A program made the position numbers and the translations under genes. From Acidobacteriaceae bacterium (GTDB lineage Bacteria; Acidobacteriota; Terriglobia; Bryobacterales; Bryobacteraceae), in the NCBI GenBank assembly GCA_019233755.1, contig JAFAMD010000061.1, positions 1 to 59,875 on the forward strand: a stretch of DNA of 59,875 nucleotides, given 5' to 3'. The notes under the pieces are model-generated. The model was given only the letters and a program-made list of their open reading frames with translations. It was not told the DNA's origin and made no database searches. Below, one piece after another: positions 52,834 to 59,875 of the stretch (position 1 is the first letter of the stretch; every line of letters starts with the position of its first letter).

Positions 52834-53016
52834 CTATGGGTAGAGATCGCCGTCTCTATCTGTGTTCGTGATGAGTTGCACAGTTCTCGTGAGCTCGACC
52901 GTGCCGCCAAAGATTCTGCTCTCTTTGCCCGCAAATTGCATGCCAGCACCCATCATCCATAGTGCCAGCCACGCTGCAACAGCGAAAGCAGCTACGAGAA
53001 CTTCTTTTCGTGTCAT
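52834..53016 (-). CDS. Small membrane protein, hypothetical
   Basis: The 60-residue frame has one convincing N-terminal membrane segment (VLVAAFAVAAWLALWMMGAG) and a polar tail with DRDGDLYP at the end. It is not recognised. The RBS is poor. It lies between two convergent genes and is called with caution because frames of this length occur by chance, though the segment looks real. Confidence 0.4.
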   Translation of the reverse strand: MTRKEVLVAAFAVAAWLALWMMGAGMQFAGKESRIFGGTVELTRTVQLITNTDRDGDLYP

Positions 53017-53123
53017 AGCAACCCAACCGGCTCAATCGAGAGCAAGTATAGGCCCACTGTTAGCCTTGTTCGTAAAAAGCGCTTTGACAAAGCGGATTGG
53101 CAGTGCGGCTAATCAGTGAACGG

Positions 53124-53151
53124 CAGTTGTTATCCATTCGGATAACAACTG
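53124..53151. promoter_or_regulatory. Perfect 12-bp inverted repeat, operator or terminator
   Basis: CAGTTGTTATCC-ATTC-GGATAACAACTG is a flawless inverted repeat 51 bases past the stop of the heme/copper protein and 108 bases before the small membrane protein ATG. There is no U-tract. Its AT-rich symmetric halves look more like a dimeric repressor site than a terminator. Confidence 0.45.
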
Positions 53152-53201
53152 ACTCCTGGCGGTTGCCTGCAGTAAGCGTTATTGGCGCGTATTCGGTCGA
53201 T

Positions 53202-54509
53202 TTAACGGCTTGCTATAGCTGCAGCGGGCGTCTTGGCAAAGATTTTCTCCACTGGCATGTCCACTGGAAACACCAGATTGAAGAAGCCGACCATCATCTC
53301 ATCCCAGCTCTGTTCGCCCCAGGGGACAGCGCGTTTAGGATCGGCGTTGTCCGGATTGTTGGGGGAGTTATCGAAGTGCGCAGTGCATTCAATCTTAGTT
53401 CCCTTGAGAAGAACGATCGGTTCCTGCAGCGTGTACCAGTTTTGCCAATGCCAGTTATAGTGCGGCACGCTGAGGATGATCTGGCTTTCGCCCGTGGGAT
53501 ACACAAGCTTGTAGAGAAAATCTTTCCCGCGGCCATGCATGTGTGGATGCAGACCGGAGAGCTCCACGTGTGCACCTACTTCAAAGCTCGCGTCCACGCG
53601 GTAGTCGGGATCTCCCGGTGGAATCAAGAACGTACCATTCGTGGCTGACAAGGTAAGCACGCGTGCCGTCGGCGGCTGCTTTGCAAAAACAATTCCCAGC
53701 CGCGTCTGGTCGCGCCTCGGGTGGCCGTTCGGAGTGTAGTGGACCTGAAAGACGATGTCGGAGCCAGCTCTGACGAGCTTGGCTTGGCCCGGTTGCAGCA
53801 CCTCGGCGGGCTGTCCAGGTGCATAGCCGACGAGGAAGTCACTGGGGAGCGCGCTGGTGTCGGGTTGTTCCTTCGTCTTTACCTGCGGCGCGATGAAGAA
53901 CTGCCCTATCGGCTCGCCGCGGAACCAGTCCGATTTCGGCTCGCGAATAAAGGCGATGATGTGATGGACCACCGCCCGATCAGTCGGGCGGACCTCCGCG
54001 GCTTGGATCCACATGTCCTTCGTGAAGCCGGTGGGGACGATGATGTGCTGGTAATCGACGACGCCCGTGGCAGGAACATCGAATGGAATGGGCAGTTGAT
54101 AGACCTTGTCAGGCGTTCCGATCTGCCAGCCTTCCCTCCACTCGACCGGCGGCGGTAAATCCTTCGGGTCGCCTTCCGGCGCTTTGGCGTCCGCCCAGTC
54201 CGAGATCGTCTGGATCTCGGCCTCGCTCAGAGTGCGCCCGTTCGTAAATTTTCCGTAGCGCGGATCGGCAAACCACGGCGGCATCTTGCGTGTCTTCACC
54301 GCTTCCTTCATGGCTGCCGCCCAGGGCCGGGTGGTTTCATACGTCAACATCGAAAACGGACCGGCTTCTCCAGGGCGATGGCAGGTTTGACACTGCTGCT
54401 GGAGAATCGGCATAACATCTTTCGTGAAGGTAGGCGGCGAGGATGCCCGCGCCGCGTGCGAAACAACCGCGAGCTCGATTAGCAAAAAGCCACTCAGGAA
54501 AGGTTTCAT
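53202..54509 (-). CDS. Secreted c-type heme protein with copper type II monooxygenase-like fold
   Basis: The 435-residue protein has a signal peptide, then a c-heme site CQTCH (C40-H44) followed by a TRPWAAAMKEAVKTRKMPPW stretch, then a two-part beta-jelly-roll of the copper type II ascorbate-dependent monooxygenase fold. The copper-ligand candidates are VVHHIIAF (His pair), HPHMHGRGKDF and a late HYNWHWQNW. The fold uses two coppers to hydroxylate substrates. It is divergent from a smaller heme protein that shares the CxxCH plus RPW..MPPW module, so the two may interact. The biological substrate is unknown. Confidence 0.82.
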   Translation of the reverse strand: MKPFLSGFLLIELAVVSHAARASSPPTFTKDVMPILQQQCQTCHRPGEAGPFSMLTYETTRPWAAAMKEAVKTRKMPPWFADPRYGKFTNGRTLSEAEIQTISDWADAKAPEGDPKDLPPPVEWREGWQIGTPDKVYQLPIPFDVPATGVVDYQHIIVPTGFTKDMWIQAAEVRPTDRAVVHHIIAFIREPKSDWFRGEPIGQFFIAPQVKTKEQPDTSALPSDFLVGYAPGQPAEVLQPGQAKLVRAGSDIVFQVHYTPNGHPRRDQTRLGIVFAKQPPTARVLTLSATNGTFLIPPGDPDYRVDASFEVGAHVELSGLHPHMHGRGKDFLYKLVYPTGESQIILSVPHYNWHWQNWYTLQEPIVLLKGTKIECTAHFDNSPNNPDNADPKRAVPWGEQSWDEMMVGFFNLVFPVDMPVEKIFAKTPAAAIASR

Positions 54510-54603
54510 GATTCAGCCTCCGCGCGACCGGCTACTCGGGAACCGAACGCAAAAGCTGGGCTTTCGATTGACCAAGACATGCCGAGTTTCATCCGAAGAT
54601 ATC

Positions 54604-55365
54604 ATGGGGTACTATACGACTCTGACACCTTCACGGATACGCGTCCCACCGCTCTTAGTGCTTTTCGTTGGACTGCTGGCAACGGTCCCGAACAGTGCGC
54701 ATGACGTGATCACCACAAAGCTGACCTACTCACGCGACATTTCCCGCATTTTCGTGCGGCGCTGCGTGGCCTGCCATGGCGACGGCGCGTCCATACCGTT
54801 GACTTCTTACGAGCAGGTGCGCCCTTGGGCGGTCGACATCAAAGAGCAGGTTCTCAACCGCCGCATGCCGCCCTGGGGAGCCGTCAAAGGATTCGGTGAT
54901 CTTGCTCCGGACAACGGATTGACGGAAGAAGAACTGCTTATCATTGCAGGATGGGTTGTCGGCGGGGCGCCTGAAGGCAATCCTGCCTTGTTGCCCCATG
55001 TGCTGCCCCATGTGTCGCCGCATGTATTGCTGCACACACCGGCATCCGCGCAAGCGGCCCAAGCCGCCCACCTGCATGACGGCCTCAAGGTGAGCCAAAC
55101 ATGCAGGCTCGACCAAGGGCTTGTGCTTGCCGGCATCCGGCCGGAGCCTGCTCAGGAAGTTCCGTCAGCGCGTATCGTGGCGCATCTACCGAGTGGACAG
55201 ACTGTACCGCTTCTGTGGCTGTTTCATTACGAGCCATCATGGAGGCAAGTGTTCCGTTTTCGGGAGCCTCTCCCGCTGCCCGCGGGCTCTGTCATCGAGG
55301 CGGACGCGCCGGTTCAATTCTTCCTCGAAACGCCCTCCTTCAGATTGCCCGGACAGGAACAGTAA
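54604..55365 (+). CDS. Secreted c-type heme protein with His-rich linker
   Basis: The 253-residue protein has a membrane/signal segment (VPPLLVLFVGLLATVP), one heme site CVACH (C54-H58) with QVRPWAVDIKEQVLNRRMPPW, matching the start of the divergent heme/copper protein. It then has a His-rich stretch (PHV repeated three times at 131-141, H144, H156, H158) and a short C-terminal beta part. It looks like a shortened relative in which the copper jelly-roll is replaced. ATG 54604 is chosen. A frame extension to 54424 crosses the neighbour. The 3' end overlaps the next, convergent gene by 26 bp. Confidence 0.75.
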   Translation: MGYYTTLTPSRIRVPPLLVLFVGLLATVPNSAHDVITTKLTYSRDISRIFVRRCVACHGDGASIPLTSYEQVRPWAVDIKEQVLNRRMPPWGAVKGFGDLAPDNGLTEEELLIIAGWVVGGAPEGNPALLPHVLPHVSPHVLLHTPASAQAAQAAHLHDGLKVSQTCRLDQGLVLAGIRPEPAQEVPSARIVAHLPSGQTVPLLWLFHYEPSWRQVFRFREPLPLPAGSVIEADAPVQFFLETPSFRLPGQEQ

Positions 55366-56212
55366 ACTCGACCGTATTAACCACGCCGCGCCGCTGGAAC
55401 TGTGTCCAGATGCGATGAAGACCTGGACGGGGGAAGATCACGTTGAACTGAATCGTCGGTTGCGCGACAAGGAACGGATGAAGGTGGATCAGGTCAACCA
55501 AATCCTCGCTCGCGATCAACATGTGACCCCAGGCGTCCAGATAAGGCTCGACGCCCTCATACGGGTTCAGGTCAAAGAAGAGTCGCGTCAACAGACCCGC
55601 GACGGGTTGCTGCGGTTCCGTGCGCAGGTTTGCGGTGAGATTCGCCGACTGCTGAGGAGACAGCGAGGTCTGGAGATGCGGTCGAGACCGGGCGCCGTTG
55701 ACGTAAAGCGTCGAGAGCGACAGTTGCGGAACCGACCCGGTCGGATAGTAATCAGCGAGCAGGCGGTACATTCCGGCCCGCGGGAATCGCGTTTGGATAC
55801 GAAAGGCGTCGCCATCGAGAGCGGGGTGAATATGCGTAAAGAATTCCAGATCCTCGCTCACGATGAAAAGATGAATCAGCTTTTCGTGAACTACCTCATA
55901 GCGAATGACCGGCTTCCCTTCAGGGTCGATAGGACGTAGCGTGAGCAAAGCTTCATCACCTGATTGCAGAACAGGCGGATGCAGCTCAACTTGCAACTCG
56001 TACTCGACTCGATCTGGAACTTTCAAAACAAGCGTCATGCCGCAGCGTGGGCACTTGCCAGGCTTGTCAAGGCGAACATCGGGATCCATCGGGCAAGTCC
56101 AGTCGAGCGACTCCTGGGCATCCGGCTCTGCTTGTGTTGCAGGAGATTGCGCCTTTAGGAGAACCGGCGCGGCCATATAGGAGGTCAACACATCGCGGCG
56201 GCTAAACTTCAC
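55340..56212 (-). CDS. Tat-exported protein with heavy-metal-binding domain
   Basis: The protein (290 residues from GTG 56212, numbering below from TTG 56230) has a twin-arginine-like signal (RRDVL) and a heavy-metal-binding domain WTCPMDPDV...CPRCGMTLV with C46, M48, C60, C63 and M65. This is the small copper/heavy-metal-binding repeat found at CusB/ATPase N-termini. Two beta-sandwich regions follow (HIHPALDGDAF, LIHLHPFLVAQP). It probably binds copper in the periplasm and may serve the heme/copper proteins next door. GTG 56212 gives a conventional signal. TTG 56230 is an alternative. Confidence 0.75.
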   Translation of the reverse strand: MKFSRRDVLTSYMAAPVLLKAQSPATQAEPDAQESLDWTCPMDPDVRLDKPGKCPRCGMTLVLKVPDRVEYELQVELHPPVLQSGDEALLTLRPIDPEGKPVIRYEVVHEKLIHLFIVSEDLEFFTHIHPALDGDAFRIQTRFPRAGMYRLLADYYPTGSVPQLSLSTLYVNGARSRPHLQTSLSPQQSANLTANLRTEPQQPVAGLLTRLFFDLNPYEGVEPYLDAWGHMLIASEDLVDLIHLHPFLVAQPTIQFNVIFPRPGLHRIWTQFQRRGVVNTVEFTVPVRAI

Positions 56213-56239
56213 ACCAGCAGGATAAAACAATCTGATATG

Positions 56240-56782
56240 TCAGTGTCTTTTCTTGTCGAAAAGCGCGCAACCAGCCTCTAAAAGTTCAGATGCCCGTCTT
56301 GGGCCCTTGCAGGCTTTAACTTTGAACTTTTTTCCGCGGTCTTTATTGTACGAGATGAAGAATTCTTCGACTTGACCGAGTAGAGATTTGCCGATTTGGT
56401 CAATCGAGGTCAGATTTTCGTGATTGTATGAGTGTATCGCGACGCCAATCAGGCGGTCGTTTGTCGTTCGCTTGCCATCCTCTATCTGATCAGCCTCAAT
56501 AACACCTATGATCCGAACATCAAGCAGGCAGCCGACATGAGCCGGTTCGTCCATCAGAATCATTATGTCCAGGGGATCGCCGTCATCGCCGAGCGTAGAC
56601 GGGATAAAACCAAAGTCAAAAGGAAACGCGAGGCCCTCCCCGAGCAGGCCTCCGAGGGCGAAGAGCCGATATTCGGGATCATATTTGAACTTATTTCGTC
56701 GTCCCTTCGGCGTCTCAATAAAGACCTTACATTCCCGCTTCTTCGGGTCCCACTTATTCGGAAATTCGGCTAAGTTATCCAC
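56240..56782 (-). CDS. ppa: Inorganic pyrophosphatase
   Basis: The 180-residue family I pyrophosphatase splits PPi to two phosphates with magnesium. Visible active-site parts are FKYDPEYRLF, FPFDFGFIPST and DGDPLDIMIL with the metal Asp residues. The C-terminal helices match soluble bacterial enzymes. GTG 56782 has AGGA upstream. It follows an uncertain minus-strand frame by 45 bp. Confidence 0.93.
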   Translation of the reverse strand: MDNLAEFPNKWDPKKRECKVFIETPKGRRNKFKYDPEYRLFALGGLLGEGLAFPFDFGFIPSTLGDDGDPLDIMILMDEPAHVGCLLDVRIIGVIEADQIEDGKRTTNDRLIGVAIHSYNHENLTSIDQIGKSLLGQVEEFFISYNKDRGKKFKVKACKGPRRASELLEAGCALFDKKRH

Positions 56783-56827
56783 GATTCCTACGAACCGTCC
56801 TCACATAATATGGGCCGGAAGGCCTGT

Positions 56828-57214
56828 TTAAGCGCAAGTCGACCCAATTACTTGCCCGCCTTTTTCGCTTTGCTCGCCGAGCCAGGCGTCGATTGCTTGC
56901 GGTGCATCTCGGCGTGCCGGGCAAGCTCGAAACCAATCCCGCTCGACCGCCTTGCTCGGCCGGTAGAGGTCTGTATCGTCCACAGCTAACGCATTCCTGA
57001 TTTCGAGACGGTGCTCACCTCCGTTTTTGTACCCCCGGAAAAATTCGGTGGTCCAGTCGCAGTTCGGATCTGATAAAAAGCGGCACCGATCTGCCTCGAA
57101 AGTCAGTAAGTCGAGGATTAATAGCTGATGCTCCTGGTCTTCTATCGAAGCGTGGTCTGGCTGACCCGCGTCAAATGGAACAGAATGGCAGTTTGTCGGC
57201 AAATTACGGGCCAC
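56828..57214 (-). CDS. Uncertain hypothetical protein overlapping the topoisomerase start
   Basis: The frame stops at 56828 and is open to 57481. The part before the topoisomerase start (to about 57130) has protein-like composition and codon use (WTTEFFRGYKNGGEHRLEIR, then WFRACPARRDAPQAIDAWLG) on the same strand as ppa. No good start is visible. GTG 57214 is one guess and would overlap the topoisomerase gene by 30 bases. It could be a real small gene with an overlapping start or a remnant. Confidence 0.3.
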   Translation of the reverse strand: MARNLPTNCHSVPFDAGQPDHASIEDQEHQLLILDLLTFEADRCRFLSDPNCDWTTEFFRGYKNGGEHRLEIRNALAVDDTDLYRPSKAVERDWFRACPARRDAPQAIDAWLGEQSEKGGQVIGSTCA

Positions 57215-58243
57215 ATACCTGATGAGAAAAAATCCGCCGAAGTGGCTGGTTTGTGGTATTTCCTCCCAAACGGGCCAGGCATTCGCCGGCGCCGAGTTGG
57301 CAAGGGTTTCTCGTACGTAGATCCGCATGGCGAACCGGTCCGAGATGGAGCGACACTCGAACGTATTCGACTGTTGGTGATTCCGCCGGCTTGGAGTTCG
57401 GTCTGGATCAGCCCAAACCCTAACACTCATATTCAGGCTGTTGGTCGGGATGCGCGGGGCCGGAAACAATACCGATATCATTCGGAATATCGGAAGGTCC
57501 GTGATCTAGTCAAATTCGATCGAATGCGCGCATTCGGTCGAGCACTTCCGCGAATTCGCCGTATCGTTACCCGAGATTTGGCCCGCCAAGGCTTGCCCAA
57601 GCGAAAGGTGCTCGCCGCCGTAGTCAGACTTCTGGAAACTACTTTCATGCGTATTGGAAACGAAGAATATGCGGAAGAGAACGGTTCATTCGGCCTTACT
57701 ACATTAAGAAACCAGCACGTTCAAATTCTGGGGGAGATGCTTAAATTCAAATTCCGGGGCAAGAGCGGGCAAAATCACGAAGTTCTACTCGAGGATCGTC
57801 GCCTCTCCCGTATTGTGCGGAAATGCCGTGACATACCCGGAAGCGCTCTGTTTCAATACCTGGATAACGAAGGGCATCGTCAAACACTCGATTCCGGTGA
57901 TGTGAATGCGTATGTGCGTGAAATAAGCCGTGGTGAATTTACCGCAAAGGATTTCCGGACCTGGGGTGGAACTTGTCTCGCGGCCAGCTTCTTGTTGGCG
58001 AAATGCGCCGAGTGTTCGGATGGCCCGTCGAAGACGGCGCTCGTAGAGGTCGTAAAAGAGGTTGGGACAAAGCTCGGCAACAAACCGGCCGTGTGCAAAA
58101 AGTACTACATACATCCGGCAGTAATGGACTGCTACAGTGCTGGTAAACTTTTCAGCCTCGCCGCCCGGGTTCGTGACAGCGGTGGTAATCACATTTCGGA
58201 GCGCGTGGTTCTCGCCGTGCTGCGTACTGCCAAAGCAGCGTGA
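57185..58243 (+). CDS. DNA topoisomerase IB
   Basis: The 352-residue eukaryote-like type IB topoisomerase has GIRRRRVGKGFSYVDPHG, IPPAWSSVWI, NTHIQAVGRDARGRKQYRYH, an ETTFMRIGNEEYA helix, LTTLRNQHV and FRGKSGQNHEV. KDFRTWGGT carries a catalytic Arg and KYYIHPAV the nucleophilic Tyr. It relaxes DNA supercoils without ATP through a 3'-phosphotyrosine. Bacterial homologues are often part of stress or accessory gene sets. ATG 57185 is chosen. ATG 57128 would add 19 residues. The frame ends 86 bp before the DUF1328 gene. Confidence 0.92.
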   Translation: MAVCRQITGHIPDEKKSAEVAGLWYFLPNGPGIRRRRVGKGFSYVDPHGEPVRDGATLERIRLLVIPPAWSSVWISPNPNTHIQAVGRDARGRKQYRYHSEYRKVRDLVKFDRMRAFGRALPRIRRIVTRDLARQGLPKRKVLAAVVRLLETTFMRIGNEEYAEENGSFGLTTLRNQHVQILGEMLKFKFRGKSGQNHEVLLEDRRLSRIVRKCRDIPGSALFQYLDNEGHRQTLDSGDVNAYVREISRGEFTAKDFRTWGGTCLAASFLLAKCAECSDGPSKTALVEVVKEVGTKLGNKPAVCKKYYIHPAVMDCYSAGKLFSLAARVRDSGGNHISERVVLAVLRTAKAA

Positions 58244-58328
58244 GAAAGCCCGCACTGCCTTCCGCGTCTGACCTACGCGCCGAGTGAGATGAAGTGTAGA
58301 TCGTGTACGCGTCTCACCGGTGGATGGA

Positions 58329-58499
58329 ATGAGAATGCTCTGGTATGCATGGGTGTTCCTGGTGATTGCTCTTCTCGCGGCGATACTCAGTTTTGCAGGT
58401 ATAGCCGCAGCCGCGGCAGGAATCGCTAAGATCGTGTTCGTAGTGTTTTTGATATTGTTCCTCGTCAGCTTGATTGTAGGCCGGCGGCGGACCGTGTAA
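58329..58499 (+). CDS. DUF1328 small membrane protein
   Basis: The 56-residue peptide is almost wholly two membrane helices ([20 protein letters not shown] and [21 protein letters not shown], the second ending in a RRR tail) with the DUF1328/YtjA pattern AGIAxxAAGIAKI. Members are small stress-linked membrane proteins of unknown role. GGTGG (58317-58321) lies 7 bp before ATG 58329, and an internal ATG at 58335 is possible. Its neighbourhood with topoisomerase IB and a general-stress SDR fits a stress island. Confidence 0.85.
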   Translation: MRMLWYAWVFLVIALLAAILSFAGIAAAAAGIAKIVFVVFLILFLVSLIVGRRRTV

Positions 58500-58573
58500 G
58501 AATACGGCACCGCCGATGGTGCATCACCCTGGTTACTCGAACTCACTCACTCACGGGAGTGCCGATATTGCTG

Positions 58574-59461
58574 CTAAGGCAACATCTTCCCGCCGGTCAA
58601 ATCGAGTACTGCGCCCGTCACAAAGCGAGATTCGTTGCTGGCGAGGAATACATATGTCGGTGCGAGCTCTGCCGGCTGTGCCGGTCGACCCATTTGCGTG
58701 CTCTTCCCAAACTCTTTGACATGATCGGGACTCATCGTTGCCGGGATGAGCGGTGTCCACACCGGCCCAGGAGCTACAGCATTTACCCGGACGCCCTTCT
58801 TGATACCCAAATCTGACAGAGACTTAGTAAACGTGACAATCGCACCTTTAGTGCTTGCATAAGCCAGCAGTTTCGGGCTGGGCTGGTAAGCCTGTACCGA
58901 TGCCGTATTAATGATCGAAGCCCCGGGCTGAAAATGACTCCATGCCGCCCGGCAAAGAAAAAACATCGAATAAATGTTTGTTCGGAACGTGTAGTCCCAT
59001 TCCTCAGGAGTAAGCTCTTCGATAGTTTCGTGTTCCATCTGGAAAGCTGCATTGTTCACGAGGATGTCCAGTCCGCCTAACCCGTTTACGGTCTTTTTTG
59101 CCAGTTCCTCGCAATGGTGTTGGGTTGCCAAATCGCCGCGCACAGAAAACACCTTGTGACCTTCCCGCGCCAGGAGCGATTCAGTTTCTCTTGCGTCGTT
59201 CTCCTCGGAAAGGAACGAGAAGCACACGTCGGCACCTTCTCTGGCGAAACTCAGGGCAACAGCGCGTCCAATTCCGCTATCTCCCCCAGTGATAAGGGCT
59301 CTCCGGCCGCGGAGCTTGCCGGTTCCTACATACGTCTGCTCGCCGTGATCCGGCTTTGTTCTCATCGCCTCTTCGCTACCGGGAGGCGACTGTCTTGCTT
59401 CTTCGAATGGCGGTTTCGGCGCTACCTGTCTCGGATCAGTCTTGTCTGTGGTTGTCGACAT
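58574..59461 (-). CDS. SDR-family oxidoreductase (YghA/GSP39-like)
   Basis: The 295-residue short-chain dehydrogenase has a 50-residue polar N-terminal extension rich in Pro (MSTTTDKTDPRQVAPKPPF), then LITGGDSGIGRAV (NAD(P) site), an NNAA tetrad Asn, a Ser in INTASVQAY and the Tyr-x3-Lys pair YASTK. This matches YghA/YdaD general-stress enzymes of the glucose-dehydrogenase-like group. ATG 59461 has AAAAGAGAT upstream; a frame to 59500 is not used. The exact alcohol or aldehyde substrate is unknown. Confidence 0.88.
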   Translation of the reverse strand: MSTTTDKTDPRQVAPKPPFEEARQSPPGSEEAMRTKPDHGEQTYVGTGKLRGRRALITGGDSGIGRAVALSFAREGADVCFSFLSEENDARETESLLAREGHKVFSVRGDLATQHHCEELAKKTVNGLGGLDILVNNAAFQMEHETIEELTPEEWDYTFRTNIYSMFFLCRAAWSHFQPGASIINTASVQAYQPSPKLLAYASTKGAIVTFTKSLSDLGIKKGVRVNAVAPGPVWTPLIPATMSPDHVKEFGKSTQMGRPAQPAELAPTYVFLASNESRFVTGAVLDLTGGKMLP

Positions 59462-59731
59462 ATTATCTCTTTTCCCGGAGGCCGCAGAATCCCGTAGCAA
59501 GCCAGGGTCTGGCTTGGCCTTTCAGCCTGGACTTTCACCCACGTCTATCTGATCCAGTCTTTCAGCTAACCGTTTCGGACAGAGCAACCTCGACACCGCA
59601 ATCAAACTGCTTGATCATCTTCGCCGAATCGCCTCTCAATCTCTGCACTTCTGAAGATCGGCAACGTGCTGGTATTCGTTCGTTGTCACGGTCGGGATAG
59701 CCCGTATTCACTCCGCCACGTGCATCGAACT
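59462..59731. other. Intergenic region before the insertion sequence, no gene seen
   Basis: About 270 bases without a coding pattern or clear RNA gene. It is bounded on the right by the likely left end of an IS element. Confidence 0.5.
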
Positions 59732-59875
59732 AGGGCGTGTTAACACTATCAACATCTAACTTCGATAAAGTGGAGATAGATGGAGATTACGGAAGAGCAG
59801 TACGCGAGAATCCACGACAGTCTGCCGGTACAGCGGGGAAATGTAAGTTTATCGAACCTGCAATTTTTGAACGCG
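59732..59875 (+). mobile_element. Left end of an IS5-type insertion sequence (cut by window edge)
   Basis: The sequence AGGGCGTGTTAACACTAT at about 59732 resembles the terminal repeat of IS427/IS5-group elements, and a transposase begins 48 bases further on. The right end is outside the window, so intactness and target duplication cannot be judged. Confidence 0.6.
59780..59875 (+). CDS. IS5-family transposase, N-terminal fragment
   Basis: Thirty-two codons from ATG 59780 are visible and open to the edge: MEITEEQYARIHDSLPVQRG and then NVSLSNLQFLNA. This is the typical helix-turn-helix-bearing N-terminus (DUF4096 region) of IS402/IS427-like transposases, which move the element by a DDE reaction. 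GTGGAG lies upstream of the start. The catalytic domain is beyond the window. Confidence 0.7.
   Translation, partial: MEITEEQYARIHDSLPVQRGNVSLSNLQFLNA

Overview
The window looks like chromosomal DNA of an Acidobacteriota member, probably Bryobacterales/Solibacter-like. This is inferred from the GC-rich coding DNA, a serine/threonine kinase with a TolB-like/TPR tail, a zinc-ribbon/cyclase/AAA/TPR regulator, DUF4136, many secreted proteins of unknown role and secreted c-type heme proteins with a copper-monooxygenase fold. No rRNA or phylogenetic marker was seen, so this placement is tentative. Genes are dense and many are translationally coupled (ATGA, GTGA, TGATG and ATGCCTGA overlaps).

Layout. 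1-2745 (-): EmrB/EmrA-type efflux pair, the MFS gene cut by the left edge. 3213-5317 (+): acyl-CoA-dehydrogenase-fold protein lacking the usual catalytic Glu, and a PhnD/SsuA-like binding protein without a signal peptide. 5322-10545 (-): one probable six-gene operon (DoxX, DPM1-like GT2, DUF2064/TIGR04282 transferase, GT-C membrane glycosyltransferase, secreted protein, radical SAM enzyme with a TusA-like N-terminus that has lost its cysteine). 10801-13358: nucleoside phosphorylase, DUF4136 protein, secreted VOC protein.

13401-22700 (-): the most interesting locus, an operon for an encapsulin-type (HK97-fold) shell protein. In transcription order it holds a small beta-domain protein, a cyclase/AAA/TPR signalling protein, encapsulin, a coupled 27-codon mini-ORF, a DUF3237 protein, a phytoene-desaturase/hydroxysqualene-dehydroxylase-like flavoenzyme and a polyprenyl diphosphate synthase. 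Divergent from it (22824-26685) are a Ser/Thr kinase and an ABC exporter. I infer a protein compartment linked to isoprenoid chemistry, with signalling proteins alongside.

26700-29952 (-): two-subunit Mo hydroxylase and MarC. 30053-36534: D-aminoacylase-like amidohydrolase, YHS protein and alpha/beta hydrolase, then an operon of a TIM-barrel/FGE-sulfatase fusion, ribokinase and sugar permease. 37861-45482: 2-oxoacid:ferredoxin oxidoreductase (KorAB plus an Fe-S flavoprotein) divergent from the proton-translocating transhydrogenase PntAA-AB-B, which together suggest ferredoxin/NADPH/NADH balancing. 45566-47603: small hypothetical, three 40-bp tandem hairpin repeats, lipoprotein, trypsin-like protease. 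48032-48102: a tRNA-Gln(CTG)-like gene with several aberrant positions. 48225-52788: cyclase-family hydrolase, sugar porter, PhyH oxygenase and MFS carrier (probably catabolic). 53202-56212: secreted heme/copper proteins and a heavy-metal-binding-domain protein. 56240-59461: inorganic pyrophosphatase, topoisomerase IB, DUF1328 membrane peptide and a YghA-like SDR. The right edge enters an IS5-type insertion sequence.
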